Source of the DNA: Catenulisporales bacterium | GTDB lineage: Bacteria > Actinomycetota > Actinomycetes > Streptomycetales > Catenulisporaceae | Assembly: GCA_019510485.1 (NCBI GenBank) | Contig: JAEKKI010000186.1 | Coordinates: 1-47,126, forward strand | DNA length: 47,126 nt | Direction: 5' to 3' | In this document: piece by piece, positions 1 to 8,429 of the stretch | How positions within the stretch are numbered: position 1 is the stretch's first letter | How the letters are laid out: each line of letters begins with the position of its first letter | Translations under genes and position numbers: made by a program | The notes under the pieces: generated by a model | The model's input: the letters and a program-made list of their open reading frames with translations, nothing else | The model's database searches: none | Told to the model about the DNA's origin: nothing

Positions 1-43
1 CCGTAGATGCCTGGTGACCGCTGTGGCGGGAACGAAACGCGTT

Positions 44-440
44 TCAGGGCGCGGCCTCAGCTCCCTGAGTCGCCGCGGCCGGCACCGCCTCGGGCCGCGG
101 ACCGCCGCGGAGGCCGAGGAAGGCCACGATCGCGGCCGGCGCCATGATGCCGCTCATCGCATAGAGGATCGTCGGACGCCGCCGTCGCCGCCGGAACCGC
201 CGTTCCGCATCTGTGCCAGGCCGGCCGCCAGCTTGTCCGCCGCCGCGCGGGGCATGTGCTGGTCGGAGACGAGTTTGTCGGCGACGTTGCTGCGCATCCG
301 GGACACCAGCGTCGTGCCCAGGATCGCCGGCGCCGCCGGGAACATGATCGCGCCGCCCAGGCCCTGCATCGCGCGGAAGGCGATGAGCCAGGCCTCGGCC
401 AGGCCGCCCCCGGGCGTGGCCCCGGCGCGAGCCGGCTATC
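44..440 (-). pseudogene. Remnant of an MFS (DHA2/EmrB-QacA type) efflux transporter
   Basis: On the minus strand a frame ending near 154 contains AWLIAFRAMQGLGGAIMFPA, the typical TM4-TM5 signature of 14-TM DHA2 drug exporters. It is followed directly by SNVADKLVSDQHMP, which resembles the late periplasmic loop of the same family, so the middle of the protein appears deleted. A different minus frame then carries a C-terminal membrane segment (LYAMSGIMAPAAIVAFLGLR) and a stop at 44-46. No single frame joins the pieces, and there is no upstream N-terminus. I read this as a decayed exporter with an internal deletion and at least one frameshift. It lies just upstream of the poly-amino-acid synthetase gene and may be an old export gene of that locus, which is inference only. 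Confidence 0.6.
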
Positions 441-619
441 AGCGCTTTGACGTCGCAAGTACGGCCCCGATACACGTGACCGGCTGCGGCGCCGGTAACC
501 TACTGCGCTTTCCGAGTGAATTTCAGCGGAACGAGTGTGGTGATCTCGGTTGATATCCTGGCCTCGGCCGGCCGTGGATCCGCGCCACCCGCCCGCCGTC
601 GCGAGGAAGCAACATCTAC

Positions 620-3600
620 ATGGACGAGTCGATGTCCGGTCCGGGCGCCCCCGCGGTGTATGACGCGTCGGCCTCGGCGCCGGCGCCACGCACGCTCATC
701 GACATCATAGAAGCCACAGCCCGGGCTCATCCCGACGCCACGGCGTTGGACGATGGCCGTCGGGCGCTGGACTACACGACGCTGCTGGTCGAGGTCCGGG
801 CGATGGCCGCGCGGTTGGCCGAGGCCGGGGTGGGCGCCGGGGACCGGGTCGGGATCCGGGTGCCGTCGGGCACCGTCGATCTCTACCTCGCGATCCTCGG
901 CACGCTGATGGCCGGGGCGGCCTATGTCCCGGTGGATGCCGATGACCCGGACGAACGTGCGCGGCTGGTGTTCGGCGAGGCCGAGGTGCGTGCGGTCGTC
1001 GATACCGGGACGCGTATCCGGCCACCGGTCGAGCCCGCCTCGGGCGACGGATCAGAGTCCGGGTCACCCGAGGTGTCCGAAGTCCGTCCCGCGCGCCTGC
1101 CGACGATCTCCGACGACGCCTGGATCATCTTCACCTCCGGCTCCACCGGCAAGCCCAAGGGCGTGGCCGTCACCCATCGCAGCGCCGCGGCGTTCGTCGA
1201 CGCCGAGGCCGGTCTGTTCCTGCCCTCGGCGCCGATCGGCACCGCCGACCGGGTGCTGGCCGGCTTGTCAGTGGCCTTCGACGCCTCCTGCGAGGAGATG
1301 TGGCTGGCCTGGCGCAACGGCGCCTGTCTGGTCCCGGCGCCGCGCGCGCTGGTGCGCAGCGGCGTGGACCTGGGGCCGTGGCTGGTCGAGAACGGGATCA
1401 CCGTGGTCTCCACGGTGCCGACGCTGGCCTCGCTGTGGCCGGCCGAGGCGCTGGCCGACGTGCGGCTGCTGATCTTCGGCGGCGAGGCGTGCCCGCCGGA
1501 GCTGGCCGAGCGGCTGGCGGTGGGCGGCCGCGAGGTGTGGAACACCTATGGGCCCACCGAGGCGACGGTCGTGGCCAGTGCCGCGCCGCTGACCGGGCAG
1601 GGCGTCGTGCGGATCGGGCTGCCGCTGGCCGGCTGGGAGCTGGTCGTGGTCGACGAGGCCGAGGAGCCGGTGCCGTTCGGCGGTTCCGGGCAGCTGGTGA
1701 TCGGCGGGGTCGGGCTGGCGCGGTATCTGGATCCTGAGAAGGATGCCGAGAAGTACGGGCCGTTGAAGTCGATGGACTGGGACCGGGCCTATCGCAGCGG
1801 TGACTTGGTGCGTGCCGATCCCGAGGGCCTGGTGTTCCTGGGCCGGGCCGACGAGCAGGTCAAGCTCGGCGGGCGGCGGATCGAACTGGGCGAGGTGGAC
1901 GCGGCGTTGCAGGCGCTGCCGGGGGTCGCGGGCGCGGCGGCCGCGGTGAAGCGGACGGCCGGCGGGGCGGAGGTGTTGGTCGGCTATGTGGTTCCGAGCC
2001 GACCCGACAGCCTTGAGCGCTCTGGCGACTCCGGCAGCTACGGCACGAGCGGCGCGGACGACGTGGACGGCTTAGGCAGTTCCAGCGCAGACGACTCAGG
2101 AAACTTCGGTGCAGGCGGCTCTAGCCGCTCCGGCGCCTTCGACGCCCACGCCGCGCGCACCCTGCTGGCCGAACGACTGCCCGCCGCGCTGGTCCCCCGG
2201 ATCGCGGTCGTCGACGACCTGCCGGTTCGCACCTCGGGCAAGGTGGATCGCAATGCCCTGCCCTGGCCGCTGCCCGGCGTCGAGGAGCCGGCCGAGGTGG
2301 CCGAGCTGACCGTCGCCGAGCAATGGCTGGCCGAGCGCTGGGCGACCCTGCTCGGCGAGCGCCCCAAAGCCCCGGAGACAGACTTCTTCGATTCCGGCGG
2401 CAGCAGTCTGGTGGCTGCGAAGTTCGTCTCGAACCTGCGCTCGCGCTATCCGACGGTCACCGTCCGGGACGTCTACGACAATCCGACGCTCGGTGAACTC
2501 GCCACGCGGCTGCTGGCGATGGAACCGCAGGCCACGGACGAGATCGCCGAGTCGGTGCCGGACGTCCCGCCGGTCCCGCCGCGCGCGCAGCTCGCGCAGG
2601 TGCTGCTGATGGTGCCGCTGGCCACGCTCGGCGCCGTGCGGTGGCTGACCCTGCTGGCGGTGGTGGGGAATCTGGTCGATGCCCCGTGGGTGCCGACGGT
2701 GTCGTGGTGGTGGGTGCTGGCGGGCTTCGCGCTGTTCGTGGCGCCGCCGGGACGCATCGCGGTGGCCGCGGGTGGCGCCCGGCTCCTGCTCAGGGGTCTG
2801 CGGCCGGGCGAGTATCCGCGCGGCGGGTCGGTGCATCTGCGGTTGTGGACCGCCGAGCAGCTGGCGGCGCGGATCGGGGTGCTGTCGACGGTGACCGGCC
2901 CCTGGAACGTGCTCTACGCGCGGGCGCTGGGCGCGCAGCTGGACCAGCACGTCGACCTGCACTCGCCGCCGCCGGTCACCGGACTGCTGTGGATGGGCGA
3001 GAACGCCTCGGTGGAGCCGGAGGTGGACCTGACCGGCTACTGGATCGACGGCGGCCGGGTGCGGGTCGGCGAGCTGCGGATCGGCGCCGGAGCCTCGGTG
3101 GGAGCGCGCTCGGCGCTGCTGCCGGGAGCGAAGATCGGCGAGCGGGCGCGGATCGCGCCGGGGTCGTCGGTCGGCGGCGTGGTGCCGGCCGGACAGGAGT
3201 GGGCCGGTTCGCCGGCGGTGCGGCTGCGCAAGGCCGAACGGCCGCCGGGGCCGGCGCGGCGCTCGCGATGGTGGACCCTGGTTTACGGCGGGACCGCCGT
3301 GGGGTTGGCGCTGTTCCCGCTGATCGCGGCGGTGCCGGCGCTCCTCGTGGTCGGGGTGTTCATGCACGGGACGACCACGGTGTGGCAGGGGTTCGGGTAC
3401 GCGCTGGCCGGCCTGGTTCCGGCCACGCCGCTGTTCGCCCTCTGCTACGCGCTGCTGACGCTGGTGTGCGTCAGGGCCCTGAGCGTCGGCATGACGGCGG
3501 GTGACCACCCGCTGCACAGCCGTCGGGCGTGGCAGACGTGGTGCACGCTCCAGCTGATGGCGATGGCCCGGATCTGGCTGTATCCGCTGTATGCCAGCAT

Positions 3601-4657
3601 CCTGACGCCGTCGTGGCTGCGGCTGCTCGGGATGCGGGTCGGGCGCGGGGTGGAGATGTCCACGGTGCTGGCCGTGCCGGCGATGACCACGGTGAACGAC
3701 GGCGCGTTCCTGGCCGACGACACGATGGTGGCGCCGTACGAGATGGCCGGCGGCTGGCTGCGGGTCGGGCCGGCGCGGATCGGCAAGCGGGTGTTCGTCG
3801 GCAACTCCGGGATGGTCGCCCCGGGCCGCAAGCTGCCGAGGGAGAGCCTGGTCGGCGTGCTGTCGGCGGCGCCGCACAAGGCCAAGCGCGGCAAGTCGTA
3901 CCTGGGCATGCCGCCGGAGCGGCTGCGGCGGCCGGGACAGGAGGTCGACGACGCGCTGACCTACAACCCGCCGCGCCGGCTGATGGCGGCGCGGGCCGCC
4001 ATCGAGGTGCTGCGGCTGGTGCCGATGATGGTGACCGCGGCGTTGGCGCTCGCGGTGGTGGCGGTGCTGGCCGACGTCGCGCACCGGTGGGGCACGCCGT
4101 GGTCGGTGCTGCTCGGCGGGACGGTGTTCCTGGCCGCCGGGGTGGCCGCGGCGCTGGTCGCGGTGGCGGCCAAGTGGGCGCTGGTCGGGCGGATCCGGGT
4201 GAGCGACCAGCCGCTGTGGAGCTCGTTCGTGTGGCGCAACGAGCTGGCGGACAACTTCGTGGAGCTGGTCGCCGCGCCCTGGTTCGCCGACCTGTGGCTG
4301 GGCACGGCGCCGCTGAACATGTGGCACCGGGCGATGGGCGCGACGATGGGGCGCGGGGTGTGGTGTGAGACGTACTGGCTGCCGGAGGCGGATCTGATCG
4401 TGGTGGCGGACGCGGCGACGGTGAATCGGGGATGCGTGGTGCAGACCCACCTGTTCCATGATCGGGTGATGAGCATGGACACCGTGACGCTGGAGCCGGG
4501 CGCGACATTGGGGCCGCAGGGCGTGATCCTGCCGGCGGCGGCGATCGGGGCACAAGCCACAGTCGGGCCGGCGTCGCTGGTGATGCGCGGGGAGACGGTG
4601 CCGGCGCATACGCGGTGGCAGGGGAACCCGATCGCGCCGTGGCCGGAGCAGGCGTGA
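620..4657 (+). CDS. pls: Pls/PosA-family membrane NRPS, probable epsilon-poly-L-lysine-type synthetase
   Basis: 1345 aa, close to the roughly 1320 aa of characterised Pls. It activates one amino acid and polymerises it at the membrane. Adenylation domain about 25-545: A3 FTSGSTGKPKG (about 170), A4 FDASCEEMW (about 219), A5 NTYGPTEA (about 308), A7 YRSGD (about 391), A10 RTSGKVDRN (about 535). Carrier domain about 560-640 with FFDSGGSSL; S596 is the phosphopantetheine site. Then three tandem acetyltransferase-like/left-handed-helix C domains (about 727-873, 955-1110, 1193-1345) separated by three pairs of membrane helices (about 657-714, 884-954, 1132-1187). There is no TE or canonical HHxxxDG condensation domain, as in Pls. 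Alignment to GrsA by eye gives DAESIGTVV(K), close to lysine codes. A Ser/Gly/Asp-rich linker (about 460-510) holds a TTA codon at 2072-2074. Start: GGAAG lies 10 nt upstream of ATG 620; ATG 632 is an alternative. Confidence 0.9.
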   Translation: MDESMSGPGAPAVYDASASAPAPRTLIDIIEATARAHPDATALDDGRRALDYTTLLVEVRAMAARLAEAGVGAGDRVGIRVPSGTVDLYLAILGTLMAGAAYVPVDADDPDERARLVFGEAEVRAVVDTGTRIRPPVEPASGDGSESGSPEVSEVRPARLPTISDDAWIIFTSGSTGKPKGVAVTHRSAAAFVDAEAGLFLPSAPIGTADRVLAGLSVAFDASCEEMWLAWRNGACLVPAPRALVRSGVDLGPWLVENGITVVSTVPTLASLWPAEALADVRLLIFGGEACPPELAERLAVGGREVWNTYGPTEATVVASAAPLTGQGVVRIGLPLAGWELVVVDEAEEPVPFGGSGQLVIGGVGLARYLDPEKDAEKYGPLKSMDWDRAYRSGDLVRADPEGLVFLGRADEQVKLGGRRIELGEVDAALQALPGVAGAAAAVKRTAGGAEVLVGYVVPSRPDSLERSGDSGSYGTSGADDVDGLGSSSADDSGNFGAGGSSRSGAFDAHAARTLLAERLPAALVPRIAVVDDLPVRTSGKVDRNALPWPLPGVEEPAEVAELTVAEQWLAERWATLLGERPKAPETDFFDSGGSSLVAAKFVSNLRSRYPTVTVRDVYDNPTLGELATRLLAMEPQATDEIAESVPDVPPVPPRAQLAQVLLMVPLATLGAVRWLTLLAVVGNLVDAPWVPTVSWWWVLAGFALFVAPPGRIAVAAGGARLLLRGLRPGEYPRGGSVHLRLWTAEQLAARIGVLSTVTGPWNVLYARALGAQLDQHVDLHSPPPVTGLLWMGENASVEPEVDLTGYWIDGGRVRVGELRIGAGASVGARSALLPGAKIGERARIAPGSSVGGVVPAGQEWAGSPAVRLRKAERPPGPARRSRWWTLVYGGTAVGLALFPLIAAVPALLVVGVFMHGTTTVWQGFGYALAGLVPATPLFALCYALLTLVCVRALSVGMTAGDHPLHSRRAWQTWCTLQLMAMARIWLYPLYASILTPSWLRLLGMRVGRGVEMSTVLAVPAMTTVNDGAFLADDTMVAPYEMAGGWLRVGPARIGKRVFVGNSGMVAPGRKLPRESLVGVLSAAPHKAKRGKSYLGMPPERLRRPGQEVDDALTYNPPRRLMAARAAIEVLRLVPMMVTAALALAVVAVLADVAHRWGTPWSVLLGGTVFLAAGVAAALVAVAAKWALVGRIRVSDQPLWSSFVWRNELADNFVELVAAPWFADLWLGTAPLNMWHRAMGATMGRGVWCETYWLPEADLIVVADAATVNRGCVVQTHLFHDRVMSMDTVTLEPGATLGPQGVILPAAAIGAQATVGPASLVMRGETVPAHTRWQGNPIAPWPEQA
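2072..2074 (+). promoter_or_regulatory. Rare TTA leucine codon in the synthetase gene
   Basis: Codon 485 (the Leu of DVDGLGSS) is TTA, in frame with the start at 620. TTA is very rare in genomes of this GC content, and in streptomycetes it makes translation depend on the developmentally controlled bldA tRNA. It sits in the low-complexity linker, not in a conserved core. Confidence 0.7.
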
Positions 4658-5940
4658 GCGCGCCCTATTTCCCGCGGCGCGGCAACCAGGGGTACGTCGT
4701 CTCGCATTACGACTTGACGCTGGACTACCGCGTCGGGCCGAACCGGCTGGCGGCCGTGGCGGTGCTGACGCTGCGGACCACCGAGGCGCTGACGAGCCTG
4801 GTGCTGGACTTCGCGGACCTGCGCGTGGACCGGGTGATCCTGCAGGACGGCCGCCGGCTGCGCTACGAGCACCAGAAGGAGAAGCTGCGGATCCGGCTGC
4901 CTTCGCGGGTCGAGGCCGGCGAGCAACTGGTGCTGGAGATCGTGTACCGGGGCACCCCGCGCCCCACGGCCAGCCGCTACGGCGGTCTCGGCTGGGAGCA
5001 ACTGGCGGACGGCGTGCTGGTCGCGAGCCAGCCGACCGGGGCGCCGTCGTGGTTCCCGTGCGACGACCGCCCGGACCGCAAGGCGGCGTACCGCTTCACG
5101 ATCACGACGGCGTCGCAGTACCAGGTGGTCGCGAACGGCCGGCTGACGAGCGTCGCGCACAGCGGGTCGACGTCGACGTGGACGTTTGTGCAGGACGCGC
5201 CGATGGCGACGTATCTGGCGTCGGTGCAGATCGGGCCGTATCAGCGGCACGAGCTGCCGGGCGGCGTGCCGCAGCGGCTGGTCGCGCCCGCGCGCCGGCT
5301 GGCGGCGGCGCGCGAGGCGCTGGCGCGTCAGGACGCGATGATGACGCTGTTCGGCGAGCTGTTCGGGCCGTATCCGTTCGACGGATACACGGTGGTGGTC
5401 ACCGACGACCGCCTGGACATCCCGGTCGAGGCCCAGGGCATGGCGATGTTCGGCGCGAATCACATGGACGCGGACTGGTCGAACCAGCGCCTCATCGCCC
5501 ACGAGCTGGCGCACCAGTGGTTCGGCAACAGCCTGACGCTCGGCGACTGGCGGGACATCTGGCTACACGAGGGCTTCGCCTGCTACGCAGAGTGGCTCTG
5601 GTCGGAGGCCTCGGGTAGTCGCAGCGCCGACGAGCACGCGCACACCTGGCACCACCGGCTTCAGCGGCAGGCGCAGGATCTGGTGCTCGCCGATCCCGGC
5701 CCGCCGCATCTGTTCGACGACCGTATCTACAAGCGGGGCGCGCTGACGCTGCATGCGTTGCGGCGGCTGGTCGGGGACGAGGCGTTCTTCCGGGTGCTGC
5801 GAACGTGGACGGCGGAGTCTCGGCACGGGACCGTGTCGACGGACGGGTTCACGCGGGTGGTCGCGGCGGTGGCGGGGCAGGATATGGGGTCGTTCTTTCA
5901 GGGGTGGTTGTGGGAGGAGGGGCTGCCGGGGCTGCCTTAG
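4654..5940 (+). CDS. M1-family zinc metallopeptidase coupled to the Pls-like synthetase
   Basis: 428 aa from GTG 4654, which overlaps the synthetase TGA (GTGA) and has GGAG 8 nt upstream. An in-frame GTG at 4615 is possible but lies inside the upstream gene. The zinc site is intact: HELAHQW at 283-289 and E306 (H283, H287, E306 as ligands). The later YKRGA supplies the usual M1 catalytic Tyr. The substrate-amine motif (GAMEN in classic aminopeptidases) reads QGMAM at 261-265, so the Glu is absent, as in some short actinobacterial M1 proteins. There is no signal peptide or membrane segment. Zinc aminopeptidases that degrade epsilon-poly-lysine are known in producers, so a role in trimming the polymer or self-protection is a reasonable inference. 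General peptide turnover remains possible. Confidence 0.88.
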   Translation: MSAPYFPRRGNQGYVVSHYDLTLDYRVGPNRLAAVAVLTLRTTEALTSLVLDFADLRVDRVILQDGRRLRYEHQKEKLRIRLPSRVEAGEQLVLEIVYRGTPRPTASRYGGLGWEQLADGVLVASQPTGAPSWFPCDDRPDRKAAYRFTITTASQYQVVANGRLTSVAHSGSTSTWTFVQDAPMATYLASVQIGPYQRHELPGGVPQRLVAPARRLAAAREALARQDAMMTLFGELFGPYPFDGYTVVVTDDRLDIPVEAQGMAMFGANHMDADWSNQRLIAHELAHQWFGNSLTLGDWRDIWLHEGFACYAEWLWSEASGSRSADEHAHTWHHRLQRQAQDLVLADPGPPHLFDDRIYKRGALTLHALRRLVGDEAFFRVLRTWTAESRHGTVSTDGFTRVVAAVAGQDMGSFFQGWLWEEGLPGLP

Positions 5941-6036
5941 CGCGGCTCGGACTCCGGCCAGCTGACATGCGAGCCGGACGCTTGGGGCGGAGGATAGAGA
6001 CAGCGGCAATCGCTGCTCGTCCATCGAGGTGACGTC

Positions 6037-6723
6037 ATGAAAGCCCGGTTCGCCGCGCTCATCGTGGCGGTGGGGTGTTCGGTCGGCGCATGCGCCTCTA
6101 CGACCACGTCACAGCCACACGGGAGCGCCACTCAGCAGCCTTCTGCGACGCCTACACCGACGCCCTCCCCCACGTCGTCGGCGACGGTCACGGTGACTGT
6201 GACGCCTACACCCACACCCACACCTAAACCGACGCCGCCACCATCCACCTCTCACACCACGCAGATTCCCGCGCCGCTGAGTCCGGCAGCGGTCGTCTCC
6301 GCTTTCTACGCCGCGATCAACGCGCAAGACTATGCGACTGCGTGGATGCTCGGCGGCGACAACCTCGGATCCAGCTACGACGCGTTCGCCGCAGGCTTTG
6401 CCGGAACCGCGCACGACACGCTCATCATCACCGGCGCCCGAGGGGACACAGTTCAGGTACACCTCGAAGCACTACAGGACGACGGTACGACCAAGGTCTA
6501 TAACGGGTCCTACATCGTTCACAACGGCGCGATCGTCGAAGGACATCTCACACAGGTCACGACCCTCGCGCCCACCACAGCGCCGATCTTGAAGGCCCCG
6601 AACGGAGACTTCTACCGGCGCGGCGAATTCTGCCCGACCGCCGATGCCGGCCTGACCACTCAGGATGCGAACGGGAACACTTTGATCTGCGTATTCGAGT
6701 CCGGCCGGTATCACTGGCACTGA
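6037..6723 (+). CDS. Thr/Pro-rich secreted lipoprotein, function unknown
   Basis: 228 aa. A type II signal peptide ends in the lipobox VGAC (C19), followed by a Thr/Pro/Ser-rich spacer to about residue 80 of the kind that spans the cell wall. The folded part (about 85-228) begins with PAAVVSAFYAAINAQDYATAW, a pattern typical of small NTF2-like or similar extracytoplasmic domains, but I cannot name the family. Two Cys near the C-terminus (about 199 and 218) could form a disulfide. GAGG lies 7 nt upstream of ATG 6037. It follows the peptidase gene by about 100 bp and converges with the GH130 gene, only 3 bp separating the stops. Confidence 0.75.
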   Translation: MKARFAALIVAVGCSVGACASTTTSQPHGSATQQPSATPTPTPSPTSSATVTVTVTPTPTPTPKPTPPPSTSHTTQIPAPLSPAAVVSAFYAAINAQDYATAWMLGGDNLGSSYDAFAAGFAGTAHDTLIITGARGDTVQVHLEALQDDGTTKVYNGSYIVHNGAIVEGHLTQVTTLAPTTAPILKAPNGDFYRRGEFCPTADAGLTTQDANGNTLICVFESGRYHWH

Positions 6724-6726
6724 CGG

Positions 6727-8253
6727 CTACTTACCTACCATCCTGTCCAGCAACCCGGAAACCGGCACCGTCGCGAACTCGATCCCCATATCACCGATCC
6801 CATACGGAATCACCAACGTGTCCTGATACTTCATCGCCCCGCACGAATACACGACGTTCGGCACGTAAGCATCCCGCTCCTCCTGCGCCGCGACCACCAG
6901 CGGATCGGGTAGCGCACCGATCACCCGAGTCGGCTCTTCCAAATCCAGCAGCACCGCCCCGAGCGCGTACACCCGCATCGGGCCGATGCCGTAGGTGAGC
7001 ACCAGCCAGCCGGCGTCGGTCTTGATCGGCGAGCCGCAGTTGCCCACGTACGTCAGCGCCCACGGCTGCTCCGGCATCTTGAGGCGCTGAGGATGCGACC
7101 AGACGCGGCCGTCGGCGGAGCTGACGATCGCGCTGCCGTTCCGGCCCTGGCCGGACAGCGCCAGGTAGCGGCCGCCGACCTGGCAGGGGAACAGCGCCAT
7201 GCCTTTGTCGGCGACCGTGGCGCCGAACATCTGCGCCATGCGGAAGGTGCGGAAATCAGAGGTCTCCATCAGCTGCGTGACCGCCTGCGTGCCGTTGTAC
7301 GCGGTATACGTACCGCGATACAGCTCCCGGCCGTCGTCGTCGGTGCACCGCACGAACCGCGCGTCCTCGATCCCCTTGCGCTCCGTCGGCGACAGCGGCC
7401 ACAGCACGCGCTCGGAGACGTCCGCGTCGTCGGCGAAGCAAATGGTGTAGTGGCACGCGACGAACCAGTGGATGCGGGAGAACGTGCGGTGGGTCCGCTC
7501 CAGCACCAGCAGCTGGGGCGGCAGTTGCCCCAGGCAGGCTTCCAGGTCGGCGTCGGAGAACCGCTCCGGGAGGTGGTGCAGCAGGAAGGCCACGACCTCG
7601 TCGTCATCGTCGGCCGCGCCGTCGAGCGCCGCGCGCAACGTCGAACGTTCGTAGAGCGTTTGCTGGACGCGGCCCACGTGCGCGTAGGGCGACGGCTCGT
7701 CCACCGTCAGGTGGCCGTCCTGGCCGAGCACGCCGGTGCGGAACTCCGTGCAGGACAAGTTGCCCTCGCCGATGGAGCGGGCGCTCATGACGAACCTGAG
7801 CTGCCCGGGGCCCAGGCCGTCCTGGTCGGGGTGCGGGATCATCGAGGGGTTCGTGAAGGCCGCGCCCTCGATGGCGTACTCCTGGGTGAAAAGCGCGCCG
7901 ACCAGGAGCTTGCGCAGTCCCGAGAGGTCGATGTCGTGATCGACGCGGTGTGCGATGACGCTGAAGTTCTCCGCGAAGACGGCCTCCAGGCCGCGGTGCC
8001 GGCCGTTGAAGCCGTCGATGGTGCGGGCGTAGGCGGCCTCGGCGTCGGCGTCGGACAGGGCCAGGACTCGGTGCACGACGCCCGCGGCGCGCGCGCTCAT
8101 CTCCGGTCCGTAGGAGCCGGGAACGAACAGCTTGGCGATGACGCGGGCCGGATCGCGGTTGAGCCGCAGGTCCTTCCGGGTGACCGAGCGATCGGTCTCG
8201 ATGCCGCCGGCCACAGTGCCTGTGCGCTCCGGCACGGACTCGGCTGTCGTCAT
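6727..8253 (-). CDS. GH130-family glycoside phosphorylase (mannoside phosphorylase-like)
   Basis: 508 aa from ATG 8253, with GGGAG 9 nt upstream on the minus strand. The five-bladed-propeller family GH130 is indicated by IEDARFVRCTDDDG (about residue 296; the ED is the catalytic region), GTYTAYNG, and GNCGSPIKTDAGWLVLTYGIGP near the C-terminus. Family members phosphorolyse or hydrolyse beta-mannosidic links (mannobiose, mannosyl-glucose, Man-GlcNAc); the exact substrate cannot be read here. The protein is longer than many GH130 members because of an N-terminal region of about 130 residues. It is cytoplasmic, with no signal peptide. It is divergent from the frameshifted helical gene at 8430, and the two probably share a control region. 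Confidence 0.85.
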   Translation of the reverse strand: MTTAESVPERTGTVAGGIETDRSVTRKDLRLNRDPARVIAKLFVPGSYGPEMSARAAGVVHRVLALSDADAEAAYARTIDGFNGRHRGLEAVFAENFSVIAHRVDHDIDLSGLRKLLVGALFTQEYAIEGAAFTNPSMIPHPDQDGLGPGQLRFVMSARSIGEGNLSCTEFRTGVLGQDGHLTVDEPSPYAHVGRVQQTLYERSTLRAALDGAADDDDEVVAFLLHHLPERFSDADLEACLGQLPPQLLVLERTHRTFSRIHWFVACHYTICFADDADVSERVLWPLSPTERKGIEDARFVRCTDDDGRELYRGTYTAYNGTQAVTQLMETSDFRTFRMAQMFGATVADKGMALFPCQVGGRYLALSGQGRNGSAIVSSADGRVWSHPQRLKMPEQPWALTYVGNCGSPIKTDAGWLVLTYGIGPMRVYALGAVLLDLEEPTRVIGALPDPLVVAAQEERDAYVPNVVYSCGAMKYQDTLVIPYGIGDMGIEFATVPVSGLLDRMVGK

Positions 8254-8429
8254 GTTTCCCCACTCCCTAGGGCCGTCAGGTGCACCGAGTACGCAGCGGA
8301 TACCCGGCGCGGGAGGACAAGCCCACCGGTATCCCCAGGAAGGCTGCATCAAACCCGAAGGCGATAAGACGCTTACCTCGTCGCAAACCGGGTATCGCGG
8401 GGGGTTCGGAGGAGAGGAGACCGTTTCCG

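Noticed and set aside
2096..4609. 837-aa minus-strand frame across the synthetase gene
   Set aside because: His/Arg/Pro-rich shadow typical of GC-rich DNA. The plus frame carries clear NRPS and C-domain motifs.
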